DNA from: Rathayibacter rhapontici
GTDB taxonomy: Bacteria > Actinomycetota > Actinomycetes > Actinomycetales > Microbacteriaceae
Length of the DNA stretch: 64,000 nucleotides
NCBI RefSeq assembly: GCF_001995175.1
Contig: NZ_MUKN01000001.1
Location: 109,893-173,892, forward strand
Direction of reading: 5' to 3'
Part shown: piece by piece, positions 1 through 8,392 of the stretch
How positions within the stretch are numbered: the stretch's first letter is position 1
Layout: the number at the start of each line of letters is the position of its first letter
Made by a program: the position numbers and the translations under genes
The notes under the pieces: generated by a model
What the model was told of the DNA's origin: nothing
Databases searched by the model: none
Seen by the model: the letters and a program-made list of their open reading frames with translations, nothing else

Positions 1-170
1 GGCTGGGCGGCCGTGACGAACGGCGCGTCGTCCTGCTGGGCGGTCGGGGGCATCTTGCGCACGCGCTGCCCGAAGAGATCCGAGCGCAGCGCGTAGACGA
101 TGCCGAACACGAAGAACCACAGCAGCGCGAGGAACGCGATGCGCAGGAGGAAGAGGGTGAGCTCGCTCAT
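1..170 (-). CDS. fhaB: FhaB/FipA-like FHA protein, N-terminal part only
   Basis: The gene runs off the left edge, so only about 56 N-terminal residues are visible. They start MSELTLFLLRIAFLALLWFF, a single membrane helix, followed by a basic RSDLFGQRVRK stretch. This is the usual N-terminus of actinobacterial FhaB (FipA), which carries an FHA domain at its C-terminus. FhaB sits in the cell-division and serine/threonine-kinase locus and binds phosphothreonine partners. Its ATG overlaps the stop of fhaA (ATGA), so the two are translationally coupled. The FHA domain itself is outside the window, so the name rests on the N-terminal helix and the neighbour. Confidence 0.8.
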   Translation of the reverse strand, partial: MSELTLFLLRIAFLALLWFFVFGIVYALRSDLFGQRVRKMPPTAQQDDAPFVTAAQ

Positions 171-907
171 AGCCGGTCGTCCCAGAATCCATCGGAGGCG
201 CGTCCGGAGCGACCGGACGGCGAGCGGTCGGCGCGCGCGGGTGCGGCGCCCTGCACGAGGCGGAACACGATCGACGTGCGTCCGATCGTGATGGTCTGCT
301 CGGGCGAGAGGACGGCCTGCGTCACGGGCTTGCCGTCGAGCTTCGAGCCGTTGGTGGAGCCGAGGTCGTGCACCTGGGCGCGCGAGCCGTCCCAGAGGAT
401 CTCGACGTGCTGGCGGGAGGTGCCGGAGTCGTCGACGGTGATGTCGGCGTCGGCACCGCGACCGATGACGGTGCGGGACTTGGTGATCGGGTGGCGGCGG
501 CCGGCGATGTCGACGACCGGCGTGTAGGCGACGGTGCCCTTGACGCTGCGGGAGTCGACCTCGACCATGCCGTCGCTCAGCGAGCCGTCGGAGGCGAGGC
601 GGATGTCGATCGGGCCCGGGAAGCGGTAGCCCTGCTTCTTCGCGTGCTCAGTGGCGACGGTGGTGAGCTCGTCGATCAGGGTGGCGCCCATCCGCTCCAT
701 GCGGGCGAGGTCGGCGGCGGACATGCGCAGGGTGAGGCTGTTGGGTACGAGGATGCGGTCGCGCGTCACGACGGCGGCGGTGGTGTCGAGCTCCCTGCGG
801 AGCGCGGACGCGAGCTCGACCGGCTGCAGCCCCGACTTGAAGGTCCGCGCGAACGCGCCGTTGACGACGCGCTCGAGTCCCTTCTCGAAGTTGTCCAGTA
901 TGCCCAC
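167..907 (-). CDS. fhaA: FhaA, DUF3662 and FHA domain protein
   Basis: A 246-aa cytoplasmic protein. Residues 1-120 form the DUF3662/FhaA N-terminal domain (GILDNFEKGLERVVNGAFAR and on). The C-terminal third is an FHA domain with the GRGADADITVDDSGTSRQH and HDLGSTNG motifs that bind phosphothreonine. In mycobacteria FhaA binds phosphorylated MviN and controls peptidoglycan synthesis; the role here is inferred. I chose the GTG at 907 because GILDNFEKG is the conserved N-terminus and GGAAGA-like Shine-Dalgarno sequence lies just upstream. The frame stays open further upstream, but that part is Arg/Pro/Ser-rich and unlike the family. Confidence 0.9.
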   Translation of the reverse strand: MGILDNFEKGLERVVNGAFARTFKSGLQPVELASALRRELDTTAAVVTRDRILVPNSLTLRMSAADLARMERMGATLIDELTTVATEHAKKQGYRFPGPIDIRLASDGSLSDGMVEVDSRSVKGTVAYTPVVDIAGRRHPITKSRTVIGRGADADITVDDSGTSRQHVEILWDGSRAQVHDLGSTNGSKLDGKPVTQAVLSPEQTITIGRTSIVFRLVQGAAPARADRSPSGRSGRASDGFWDDRL

Positions 908-1300
908 AGTCTTCCGATCTTCCGTTTCGTCGCCTTCTCGGCGGTCGCGCACGGATCGAGGTGTCTGCGCGCTCACGTGGCTTCCGTTGTCGTCTGCGCC
1001 GCGCACGGCTACGGGCATGTTACTGGGATGCTCTGGATACGGGCTCCTCGGGGCGTTTTCGTGGGGTGGGCGGGGGGCGCGGACCGGGTCGCGTCGGTAG
1101 GGTGCGCCTCGACCCGTCGCGGACGAACGGTCGTCGGTGCTCATCCGGCGCGAACGGCCGCTGGGGACGCCCGTGAGCGGCCGTTCATGCCGGATCGGCG
1201 GAGTGCTGCCTGCGACGCGCAGGTCGGTCGGTGGGGGCGAGTTCACGGGTGGGCGCGGAGGGTGGTAGTCTTTCTCGTCGGTGCTCAGGCATCGTGGTGA
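908..1300. other. gene-free stretch between fhaA and tRNA-Leu
   Basis: About 390 bases hold no gene that I can support. The open frames here are Arg/Pro/Ser-rich shadows. The part next to 907 must contain the promoter of the fhaA-fhaB transcript, but I see no convincing -35/-10 pair. Confidence 0.5.
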
Positions 1301-1387
1301 GCGCGAGTGGCGGAATAGGCAGACGCGCACGGTTCAGGTCCGTGTGCCCGAAAGGGCGTGGGGGTTCAACTCCCCCCTCGCGCACCA
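1301..1387 (+). tRNA. tRNA-Leu, anticodon CAG
   Basis: A class II tRNA with a long variable arm. The acceptor stem GCGCGAG (1301-1307) pairs with CTCGCGC (1377-1383). The anticodon arm CACGG-TTCAGGT-CCGTG presents CAG, which decodes CUG. The T-arm carries GGTTCAACTCC. An encoded CCA closes the gene at 1385-1387. CUG is the dominant leucine codon in this GC-rich genome, so this should be a heavily used tRNA. Confidence 0.97.
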
Positions 1388-1393
1388 GCAGAA

Positions 1394-1433
1394 GACGAAG
1401 CCCCCGATCGGATGTCCGGTCGGGGGCTTCGTC
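1394..1433 (+). terminator. hairpin terminator after tRNA-Leu
   Basis: Arms GACGAAGCCCCCGA and TCGGGGGCTTCGTC form a near-perfect stem just 6 bases past the tRNA end. No strong T-run follows, which is common in high-GC actinobacteria. Confidence 0.8.
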
Positions 1434-1679
1434 GTTCGCGGAGCCCGCGCGATCAGGAGTGGCCGCGGACGCGGTGGACGCGGGCGGTGGGTGGGCGGCG
1501 GGGTCGAGCGGGCCCTCCTCCGGGAACTCGACGAGGCGGTCGTCCTTCCGTGGCGCACCACGGCGAGGACCCCGCGTGGCGCGTCGTGCGCGGGACCGGC
1601 ACCTCGCGGAGGGACAGCGGACACCGGGGGACGGGCGGGCGTTCACCGGGCGGACGCCGGCGGGCGCGATGCTCGGCGG

Positions 1680-1985
1680 GTGATCCCGCTGCGTGCCGAT
1701 GTGACTCCGCTCGACGCCCTCGCCCTGCCCGTGCTGCTGCGCCGGCTGCGCGGGCACCGGCACGTCCAGGTGGACGCGCAGCGGTTCCTCGCGATCGTCC
1801 CGGGGGTGGGCTCGACCCTCGTCACGGCGGGGCCGGTGCTCGTGCTCGACGTGATGACGGAGCACCGGCGGCTGCTGCCGCTCGTGATCGACGCGCTCGA
1901 GACGGAGCTGCGGCGCGACGGGTTCGGCGAGCGGATCGCGCTGCGCTGGAGCACGCCGGACATCGTGCCGGTGCCGTTCCGCTGA
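1680..1985 (+). CDS. hypothetical protein, about 101 aa
   Basis: A short acidic/hydrophobic protein starting VIPLRADVTPLDALALPVLL from GTG 1680 and ending WSTPDIVPVPFR. The composition is protein-like: alternating hydrophobic segments, Leu/Val-rich, with a predicted alpha/beta pattern and no membrane helix. I do not recognise a family. No strong Shine-Dalgarno sequence precedes the GTG, and the frame continues upstream with Arg/Gly-rich sequence, so the start is uncertain. It is convergent with the F420-type reductase. Confidence 0.5.
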   Translation: MIPLRADVTPLDALALPVLLRRLRGHRHVQVDAQRFLAIVPGVGSTLVTAGPVLVLDVMTEHRRLLPLVIDALETELRRDGFGERIALRWSTPDIVPVPFR

Positions 1986-2013
1986 GGACGCGGCTCGGGT
2001 CTCGCGGGAGAGG

Positions 2014-2424
2014 TCAGCGGCGGGTGAGCTCCACGACGGGGATGACGCGGGTCGTCTTCTTCTCGTAGCCGGCGAAGCCGTCGGAGGCGTCGGTGAAGAG
2101 CCTCCAGCCGGCGTCGCGCTCGGCGCCCTCGAGGATGCGGGCCCGGACGGGGACGGTGCCGTGGTCGGGAGTCTCGATCACGGTGCCGGGCTCGGCGACG
2201 GGGTTGTGGAACCAGGCGGGGTGCTTCGGCGCGCCCGCGGCGGAGGCGGCCAGGAGCCGGACGTCGTCCGAGGGGTGCAGCGCCATCAGCGGCGCGATGC
2301 GCTCCTCGCCGGAGCGGGCGCCGACGTAGTGCAGCAGCACCAGCGAGCGGCCGAAGCCGGCGGTCGTCACCGTTCCGCCGTTCGCGCGGAACTCCTCGAT
2401 GATCGTCTCGGTGAAGCCGGCCAC
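2014..2424 (-). CDS. F420-type nitroreductase family (deazaflavin-dependent) protein
   Basis: A 136-aa single-domain protein of the split beta-barrel F420H2-dependent reductase family (Ddn-like, PF04075). The diagnostic stretch LLHYVGARSGEERIAPLMAL is followed by PKHPAWFHNPVAEP, where the cofactor is held. Members reduce substrates with F420H2 or act as quinone reductases; the substrate here is unknown. The start GTG 2424 has an AAGGAG six bases upstream. It lies downstream of the ROK gene with a gap of about 50 bp and may be read on the same transcript. Confidence 0.85.
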   Translation of the reverse strand: MAGFTETIIEEFRANGGTVTTAGFGRSLVLLHYVGARSGEERIAPLMALHPSDDVRLLAASAAGAPKHPAWFHNPVAEPGTVIETPDHGTVPVRARILEGAERDAGWRLFTDASDGFAGYEKKTTRVIPVVELTRR

Positions 2425-2477
2425 GACGTTCTCCTTCTTCTGCGGCGAGCGGGGCTCACCGGTCCGGGGCGCCGCGC

Positions 2478-3710
2478 TCACCAGCGGGCGTCGACGGACG
2501 CGGTCGCGGCGACCGGGTCCGGCTCGGGGGAGCCGCCGCCGACGGCTGCGGGATCCGCGAGCGCCCGCCGCCAGGGCAGCTCCGCGGCGCCCACGAGCTC
2601 CAGACGCGATCGGAGTGCCGCGCGCTCGATCCGGACGCCGCGGGCGAGGTCGCTGAGGGCGCGCGCCGAGACCCGCGCGGCCAGGCGCTCGCGGTCGACG
2701 GTGAGGAGGGAGCCGAGGAAGCCGCCGAGGACGACGGAGGTGGGGTTGAAGAGGTTGATGAAGGTGGAGAGGCCCTCGGCCAGCAGGTCGACCTGGCGGG
2801 CGACCTCGGCGAGGACCGCGGGGTCGCGGGAGGTGCCGAGCGCGATGTCGAGCTCGTCCTGGTCGAGGACCCGCGCGCCGAGGACGTCGAGGAGGGAGCG
2901 CATCCGCACCTCGGCCTCGAGGCAGCCGTGGCGGCCGCAGCCGCAGCGGGTCCCGCCCGCGGCGACCAGGGTGTGGCCGAGCTCGGCCGCGAATCCGGAG
3001 GAGCCGCGCAGCGGGAGGCCGTCGATGATCACGCCGCCGCCGATGCCGCTCGCGCCGCCGGTGACGTAGACGACGTCGGCCACGCCCCGCGCGGCTCCGA
3101 AGAGCGATTCGCCGATCGCGCCGAGGCTCGCGTCGTTGCCGACCGCGACCGGCAGCGCGAGTGCGCGGCCGAGGCGCTTCGCGAGGTCGACGTCGCGCCA
3201 GCCCAGGTGCGGCGCGATGTGCACGAAGCCGGAGTCGGCGTGCACCAGGCCCGGGACCGCGACGCCCGCGCCGACCAGGATGCGGTGCCCCTCCTTCTCG
3301 GAGCGGAAGCCGTCGACGATGCCCGAGACGACGCGCAGGACGGTGTCGGGGGTGGCGGGAGTGGGGGTGTCGAAGCGGACGCGGCGCAGGAGGTCGCCGT
3401 TCATCCCGACGAGGCCGACGATGATCGCGTCGGTGTCGAGGTGGACTCCGACGACGGCGAACGCGCGACCGGGGACGACGGTGGCGCTCGGGCGGCCGAT
3501 GCGGCCCGTGGGAGCCGTCGTCTCCTCCTCCACCCAGCCCAGGCCGGACAGCTCGCCGACCAGGTTCGCGACGGCGGAGCGGTTCAGACCCGTCCGCTGA
3601 CAGAGCTCGGCACGGCTGAGGGGCCCGGAGCGGTGGACCAGCGTGGCGATCGCGGCGAGGTTGTGGCGGCGGAGCAGAGCGTTGCTCGAGGCGCCGACTG
3701 CTCCTGCCAT
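2478..3710 (-). CDS. ROK family transcriptional repressor (XylR/NagC type)
   Basis: A 410-aa protein. The N-terminal winged helix-turn-helix (about residues 15-75, LSRAELCQRTGLNRSAVANL) precedes a ROK sugar-kinase-like domain with the zinc motif CGCGRHGCLEAE. The HTH marks it as a regulator rather than a kinase. It is the last gene of the minus-strand ChvE-MmsA-MmsB cluster and follows mmsB by about 100 bp. It therefore most likely represses that importer and responds to its sugar. A candidate operator is the inverted repeat at 7905-7920. Confidence 0.88.
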   Translation of the reverse strand: MAGAVGASSNALLRRHNLAAIATLVHRSGPLSRAELCQRTGLNRSAVANLVGELSGLGWVEEETTAPTGRIGRPSATVVPGRAFAVVGVHLDTDAIIVGLVGMNGDLLRRVRFDTPTPATPDTVLRVVSGIVDGFRSEKEGHRILVGAGVAVPGLVHADSGFVHIAPHLGWRDVDLAKRLGRALALPVAVGNDASLGAIGESLFGAARGVADVVYVTGGASGIGGGVIIDGLPLRGSSGFAAELGHTLVAAGGTRCGCGRHGCLEAEVRMRSLLDVLGARVLDQDELDIALGTSRDPAVLAEVARQVDLLAEGLSTFINLFNPTSVVLGGFLGSLLTVDRERLAARVSARALSDLARGVRIERAALRSRLELVGAAELPWRRALADPAAVGGGSPEPDPVAATASVDARW

Positions 3711-3808
3711 GCTGACCCGTCTCTCGTCGGTGCGGCCCGCGGCGCGGTCGGACGACTCGGGCGGGCCCCGTCATAGTAGAGGGCCCGCCCGAGGCGATCC
3801 GGGAGCGG

Positions 3809-5038
3809 CTAGCGGCCGCCCGCCCGCCGCTTGTTGAAGATGTCGAACGCGACGGCGAGCAGCAGCACGAAGCCCTTGATGGCCATCTGCCACGCGGCGT
3901 CGACCGACAGGATCGACAGGCCCATGTTGAGCACGCCCATCACGAGGCCGCCGATGACCGCGCCGACGACGGTGCCGACTCCGCCCTGCACCGCTGCTCC
4001 TCCGATGAAGACCGCGGCGATCGCGTCGAGCTCGTAGTTCTGGCCGGCGGAGGCGACGGCGCCGCCCGCGCGGGCCGTGCTGACGACGCCGGCGACTCCG
4101 GCCAGCACGCCCATGTTCACGAAGATGAAGAAGTTGACCCACTTCGTCTTCACGCCCGACATCATCGCGGCGAAGAGATTGCCGCCCATCGCGTAGATGT
4201 GGCGGCCGAACACGGTGCGGCCGAGGACGAAGCTGTAGGCGAGGATCAGCACGGCGAGCACGATCAGGATGATCGGGGTGCCGCTGTAGCCCGCGAGCAG
4301 CCAGGCGAGGGCCATGATCGCGACGACCGCGATGCCGGCCTTGATCCAGAAGGACGCGATCGGCTCGCGCGGGAGCTCGAGGCGGCGGAGCGTGGCGCGG
4401 GTGCGCAGCTGCTGCACGACGAGGACCGCCGAGACGACGACTCCGAGCAGCAGGGTGAGCGCGTCGCGGCCGAGGATGCCGCCGAGGACGCCCGGGAGCC
4501 AGCCGGCTCCGATGGCGGTGAAGGCGGTCGGGAGGCCGTTGATCGTGCCGCCCGTGAGCAGGACGAGCGTGAATCCGCGGAAGATCAGCATGCCCGCGAG
4601 GGTCACGATGAACGCGGGTATGCCCACGAACGCCACCCAGAAGCCCTGCCAGGCGCCGACCAGTGCTCCGGTGAGCAGCGCCACCACGACGGCGACTCCC
4701 CAGGGCAGGCCCCAGTTGTTCATCGCGATCGCCGAGATCGCTCCGACCATCGCCACGACCGAGCCGACCGAGAGGTCGATGTGGCCGGCGATGATCACCA
4801 TCACCATGCCGATCGCGAGGATCAGCACGTAGGCGTTCTGCTGGATCAGGTTGTTCACGTTGCCGGGCAGGAGCAGGCGCCCGCCGGTCAGGAGCTGGAA
4901 GAGCAGGATGATGACGCCGAGCGCGGCGAGGATGCCGTACTGGCGCAAGTTGACGTTCATCCGGAGCCCGCGCCGCGGCGGCGTGGACGGCGTGTTCGCG
5001 GGCGTGCCGCTCGGCGCTGTGGTGGTCGTGGCGCTCAT
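3809..5038 (-). CDS. mmsB: monosaccharide ABC transporter permease, MmsB/GguB type
   Basis: A 409-aa polytopic membrane protein with about ten helices. The family signatures are [20 protein letters not shown] followed by DLSVGSV near residues 75-100, and [19 protein letters not shown] in the C-terminal half. These match the GguB/MmsB branch of the branched-chain/ribose-type permeases rather than RbsC. It forms the membrane channel for the ChvE-like binding protein. The ATG at 5038 overlaps the stop of the ATPase gene (ATGA), so the two are translationally coupled. Confidence 0.9.
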   Translation of the reverse strand: MSATTTTAPSGTPANTPSTPPRRGLRMNVNLRQYGILAALGVIILLFQLLTGGRLLLPGNVNNLIQQNAYVLILAIGMVMVIIAGHIDLSVGSVVAMVGAISAIAMNNWGLPWGVAVVVALLTGALVGAWQGFWVAFVGIPAFIVTLAGMLIFRGFTLVLLTGGTINGLPTAFTAIGAGWLPGVLGGILGRDALTLLLGVVVSAVLVVQQLRTRATLRRLELPREPIASFWIKAGIAVVAIMALAWLLAGYSGTPIILIVLAVLILAYSFVLGRTVFGRHIYAMGGNLFAAMMSGVKTKWVNFFIFVNMGVLAGVAGVVSTARAGGAVASAGQNYELDAIAAVFIGGAAVQGGVGTVVGAVIGGLVMGVLNMGLSILSVDAAWQMAIKGFVLLLAVAFDIFNKRRAGGR

Positions 5039-6576
5039 CGGGCCTGGTCCTTCCCTGCGGTCATGAAGTGCATGAGGTGCTCCTGGGTCGCATCGGCGCG
5101 GGCGACCTCGCCCGAGATGCGGCCTTCGGAGATGGTGTAGATGCGGTCGGAGAGCCCGATCAGCTCGGGCAGCTCGGACGAGATCACGACGACGGCCTTG
5201 CCCTGGGCCGCGAGCTCGTTGATGATGCCGTAGATCTCGTACTTGGCCCCCACGTCGATGCCGCGGGTGGGCTCGTCGAGGATCAGCACGTCGGGACCCG
5301 AGAAGATCCACTTCGAGAGGACGACCTTCTGCTGGTTGCCGCCCGAGAGCTTGCCGGTGACGGCGGAGACGCTCGGGGCCTTGATGTTCATCTTCGAGCG
5401 GTACGAGTCGGCGACCTTGTACTCGCGGTGCTTGTCGATCACTCCGAGACGGGCGAGGCGCGAGAGCGCGGCGGCCGAGACGTTGACGGTGATGTCGCCG
5501 ATGAGGTTGAGGCCGTAGCGCTTGCGGTCCTCGGTCGCGTAGGCGAGGCCGTTGCGGATCGCCTCGTCGACGGTGCGGGTCTGGATCTCCTTGCCGTCCT
5601 TGAAGACGCGGCCCGAGATGCCGGTGCCGTAGCTGCGGCCGAAGATGCTCATCGCGAGCTCGGTGCGGCCCGCGCCCATCAGCCCCGCGAATCCGACGAT
5701 CTCGCCGGCGCGCACGGTGAAGGAGGCGTCCTCGACGACCACGCGGTCGACGTCGACGGGGTGGTGCACGGTCCAGTTCTCGACGCGCAGCTTCTCCTCG
5801 CCGATCTGGGGATCGCGCGGCGGGAACATGCTGTTGAGGTCGCGGCCCACCATCGCGCGGATGATGCGGCTCTCGCTCGCCTGCTCCGCCGTCATCGCGA
5901 AGCTCTCGATCGTGCGGCCGTCGCGGATGATCGTGACGGTGTCCGCGATCGCGCGGATCTCCTTCAGCTTGTGGCTGATGATGATGCAGGTGATGCCCTG
6001 ACGGCGCAGCTGGTCGATCAGGCCCAGCAGGTGGTCGCTGTCCTCGTCGTTCAGCGCCGCGGTGGGCTCGTCGAGGATGAGGAGCTTCACGCGCTTGGCC
6101 AGGGCCTTGGCGATCTCGACGAGCTGCTGCTTGCCGACTCCGAGCTCGAGGATCTTGGTCGCGGGGTTCTCGGCGAGGCCGACCCGCGCGAGCAGCGTCG
6201 CCGCCTCGGCGTTGGTCGCGTTCCAGTCGATGACTCCGCGCTTGGACTTCTCGTTGCCGAGGAAGATGTTCTCGGCGATGGAGAGGTAGGGGCTGAGGGC
6301 GAGCTCCTGGTGGATGATCACGATGCCGTCGGCCTCGCTGTCGTTGATCGAGCGGTACTGGGCCGCCCGGCCCTCGAACTCGATCGCGCCCTCGAAGCTG
6401 CCGGTGGGGTACACGCCCGAGAGGACTTTCATCAGCGTCGACTTGCCGGCGCCGTTCTCGCCGCAGATCGCGTGCACCTCGCCGGGCTGCACCGAGAGCG
6501 AGACGCCGTCGAGGGCGCGGACGCCGCCGCCGAACTCCTTGACGATGTCGCGCATGATGAGGATGGGACTGGCCAA
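5035..6576 (-). CDS. mmsA: monosaccharide ABC transporter ATPase, MmsA/GguA type
   Basis: A 513-aa double-nucleotide-binding-domain protein typical of ribose/xylose/arabinose importers. Domain 1 has Walker [10 protein letters not shown], a signature near [15 protein letters not shown] and Walker [12 protein letters not shown]. Domain 2 has a degenerate Walker A (GLMGAGRTE), [14 protein letters not shown] and [15 protein letters not shown] chose the TTG at 6576 because a GAGG lies five bases upstream and the resulting length is usual for the family; the ATG at MRDIVKEF (seven residues in) is the alternative. It energises the MmsB permease. Confidence 0.9.
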   Translation of the reverse strand: MASPILIMRDIVKEFGGGVRALDGVSLSVQPGEVHAICGENGAGKSTLMKVLSGVYPTGSFEGAIEFEGRAAQYRSINDSEADGIVIIHQELALSPYLSIAENIFLGNEKSKRGVIDWNATNAEAATLLARVGLAENPATKILELGVGKQQLVEIAKALAKRVKLLILDEPTAALNDEDSDHLLGLIDQLRRQGITCIIISHKLKEIRAIADTVTIIRDGRTIESFAMTAEQASESRIIRAMVGRDLNSMFPPRDPQIGEEKLRVENWTVHHPVDVDRVVVEDASFTVRAGEIVGFAGLMGAGRTELAMSIFGRSYGTGISGRVFKDGKEIQTRTVDEAIRNGLAYATEDRKRYGLNLIGDITVNVSAAALSRLARLGVIDKHREYKVADSYRSKMNIKAPSVSAVTGKLSGGNQQKVVLSKWIFSGPDVLILDEPTRGIDVGAKYEIYGIINELAAQGKAVVVISSELPELIGLSDRIYTISEGRISGEVARADATQEHLMHFMTAGKDQAR

Positions 6577-6618
6577 CGGGGCCTCGCTTCGTGGTCGTGG
6601 TGGGTGAGGACGGGGTGA

Positions 6619-6654
6619 GCGGGGGCGGGGAGGATCACTCCTCCCCGCCCCCGC
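6619..6654 (-). terminator. intercistronic hairpin between chvE and mmsA
   Basis: A perfect 16-bp GC stem (GCGGGGGCGGGGAGGA with its complement) closes a 4-base loop immediately after the binding-protein gene and before mmsA. Such hairpins usually attenuate or stabilise mRNA so that the binding protein is made in excess over ATPase and permease. The same layout occurs at 22956-22983. Confidence 0.8.
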
Positions 6655-6661
6655 CTCGGGA

Positions 6662-7787
6662 TCAGAGCCCGACGTCACCGGCCTTCAGGAAGCCGGAGTC
6701 GACGAGGGTCGACTGCACGTCGTCCTTCACGACGACCTGCGGCTCGAGGAGGTAGGAGGGGACGACCTTCTCGCCGTTGTCGTACGTCTCGGTGTCGTTC
6801 ACCTCGGGCTCCTCGCCCGCGACGATCGACTGCACCATCTGGAAGACGCGGTCGCCCAGGGTGCGGGTGTCCTTCCACACGGTCATGGACTGCTCGTCGG
6901 CGAGGATCGCCTTGACGTTGGCCTTGTCGGCGTCCTGACCGGTGATCACCGGGTAGTCGGCGCCGGGCGCGTAGCCGGCGGACTTCAGCGACGCCTCGAT
7001 GCCGATCGCGAGGCTGTCGTTGGGGGAGAGCACGACGTCGACCTTCTGGTCGCCCGTGTAGAAGGAGGAGAGGCGGTTGTCCATCTCGGACTGCGCCTTG
7101 TCGGAGGCCCAGCCCTGGATGCCGATGGAGGCCCAGTCGTCGTTCGAGGCGGGCGACTTGCCCGACGGGACGACGAGCTTGCCGCTCTCGACGTAGGGCT
7201 GCAGGACGTCCCACGCGCCCGAGAAGAAGAACTTGGCGTTGTTGTCGTCGGGGCTGCCGGCGAAGGGCTCGAGGGTGAAGGGGCCCGCGGCGTTCGCGAG
7301 GTCGAGGGTCTCCTCGATGTACTGGCCCTGGAGCTGGCCGACCTTGTAGTTGTCGAACGTCGCGTAGTAGTCGACGTCGGCGGTGCCGTTGATCAGACGG
7401 TCGTAGGCGATGACGGTGGCGTTCTGCTTCTTCGCCTCGGACAGGACCGGCGCGAGCGCCTCTCCGTCGATGGCCGCGATCACGAGGATCTTGGAGCCGC
7501 CGGCGATCTGGTTCTGGATCTGCGAGATCTGCTGGTCGGTCTTGTTGTCGGCGTACTGGAGGTCGACGGTGCAGCCCTCGTCCTCGAGCTGGGACTGGAG
7601 TCCCTCGCCGTCGTTGATCCAGCGCTCGAGGCTGCGGGTCGCATCGAGATGCCGACGGTGCAGTCGCCCTCGGCGCCCTCGCCGCTCGCGGCGCGCCGGA
7701 GTTGGCGGGGCTGGCCGAGCAGGCGGCGAGGCCGAGGGTGATGATGCCGGCGGTGGCCAGCGTCGTGAGTCCACGCGAGAACTTCAT
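6662..7787 (-). pseudogene. chvE: ChvE-like multiple-monosaccharide binding lipoprotein, two frameshifts
   Basis: The coding sequence starts MKFSRGLTTLATAG with lipobox LGLAACS, so it is a secreted lipoprotein. It continues in a second frame through ASGEGAEGDCTVGISM and in a third from RSLERWINDGEGLQ to the end. The main body matches ChvE: YADNKTDQQISQIQNQ, VIAYDRLINGTADVDYY, GSPDDNNAKFFFSGAW. Frame breaks lie near 7696 and 7649; each is repaired by one added base. Because the rest of the gene is intact and its importer is intact, consensus errors are more likely than true decay. ATG 7787 is preferred over 7796 for its 9-base distance to AGAGAGGA. Confidence 0.85.
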
Positions 7788-7904
7788 GGAGTGCATTCCT
7801 CTCTGAAAGCAGTGTCCGAGTGAGAAGGACGGCGCGAGAGCGTGCACGGATGGATGCACGCCGTCGTGTCGTCGCCCGGGAGGGGCGGGGAGCCCCGAAG
7901 GGCT

Positions 7905-7920
7905 TTGTCCACGGAGACAA
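7905..7920. promoter_or_regulatory. candidate operator TTGTC-N6-GACAA
   Basis: A perfect inverted repeat with arms TTGTC (7905-7909) and GACAA (7916-7920) around six bases. It sits at the predicted transcription start of chvE, overlapping the end of the -10 box, where a repressor would block initiation. The ROK protein at 2478-3710 is the likely ligand, by inference. Confidence 0.5.
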
Positions 7921-7947
7921 CATATTGCGCGGCCCGGCTGCTGTAAA
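7919..7947 (-). promoter_or_regulatory. predicted sigma-70-type promoter of the chvE operon
   Basis: Read on the minus strand, TTTACA (7947-7942) and TATGTT (7924-7919) are separated by 17 bases. This is a good -35/-10 pair in an otherwise GC-rich region, upstream of chvE in the right direction. It is prediction only. Confidence 0.6.
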
Positions 7948-7960
7948 GCGCGCGGGAGAC

Positions 7961-8079
7961 CGTTGCGAAACCGTGACCTTCACGGCCGCAGCCCCGCTGT
8001 TGCAGGGGGAGACCGCTCTCACGGCGCCTGCCGTAGGGGAACCGTGAGCATTCCGGGGTGGGCCGTAGGGAAACCGTGA
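7961..8079 (+). repeat. three copies of CGTWGSGRAACCGTGA ahead of kdp
   Basis: Copies lie at 7961-7976 (CGTTGCGAAACCGTGA), 8032-8047 (CGTAGGGGAACCGTGA) and 8064-8079 (CGTAGGGAAACCGTGA), all in the same orientation. The last two match at 15 of 16 positions and their starts are 32 bases apart, about three DNA turns. Their place directly upstream of kdp suggests binding sites for the response regulator KdpE. No such site is established for this group as far as I know. Confidence 0.6.
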
Positions 8080-8153
8080 GGAGCGGATCCGGGGGCCGCG
8101 CGCGGGTGTTGCATCGGGACTCGTGCGCTCGTTCGAGCGCTGTCCGCCTCCGG

Positions 8154-8306
8154 ATGGAGTCCTCCGTGCTCGACCTCGCCCACCTCCTCGGTGTGCTCGC
8201 CCTGTTCCTCGTCGTCGGCCTCGCCGCGAAGGGGGTCGAGAAGCTCGGCCCTCCGGTCCGCGCCGCCGACTCCCGTGCGGCCCGCGAGCCGGAGGAGTCG
8301 CGGTGA
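8154..8306 (+). CDS. small single-pass membrane protein upstream of kdpF
   Basis: A 50-aa frame, [20 protein letters not shown] and on, has one clear membrane helix (about residues 6-26) and then a charged tail ending REPEESR. Its TGA overlaps the GTG of kdpF (GTGA), so it could couple translation into the kdp genes. I recognise no family. An alternative start is GTG 8166. It may be an additional small Kdp-associated peptide or merely a leader. The evidence is the helix, the overlap and the position. Confidence 0.5.
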   Translation: MESSVLDLAHLLGVLALFLVVGLAAKGVEKLGPPVRAADSRAAREPEESR

Positions 8307-8392
8307 TCGTCTTCGACGCGCTCGCCGCGGTCCTCGCGATCGGCGCCGTGGTGCTCCTGCTCGTCGCGCTCGTGCGGCCGGAGCGGTTCTGA
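8303..8392 (+). CDS. kdpF: KdpF, potassium-transporting ATPase small subunit
   Basis: A 29-aa single-helix peptide ([20 protein letters not shown] and on, ending VRPERF). KdpF stabilises the KdpFABC complex at the KdpA/KdpB interface. Length, hydrophobicity and position directly before kdpA are all typical. GTG start 8303 overlaps the upstream stop. Its own TGA overlaps the kdpA ATG (TGATG). Confidence 0.85.
   Translation: MIVFDALAAVLAIGAVVLLLVALVRPERF

Larger units (their letters stand above)
7788..8153. promoter_or_regulatory. divergent control region between chvE operon and kdp operon
   Basis: Some 366 bases without a gene. The chvE side holds a promoter and an inverted repeat, listed separately. 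The kdp side holds three copies of a 16-base motif, also listed separately. A GGGGAGCCCC hairpin-like stretch lies at about 7888-7903 within the chvE leader. Confidence 0.7.

Noticed and set aside
908..1330. An upstream extension of fhaA by about 140 codons on the minus strand
   Set aside because: The extra sequence is Arg/Pro/Ser-rich, runs into the tRNA-Leu gene, and does not resemble the conserved GILDNFEKG start of the family.
7961..8100. A c-di-AMP (ydaO-type) riboswitch upstream of kdp, suggested by GGGGAACC
   Set aside because: I cannot build the required multi-stem fold, and the matching bases are explained by a repeated 16-base motif.
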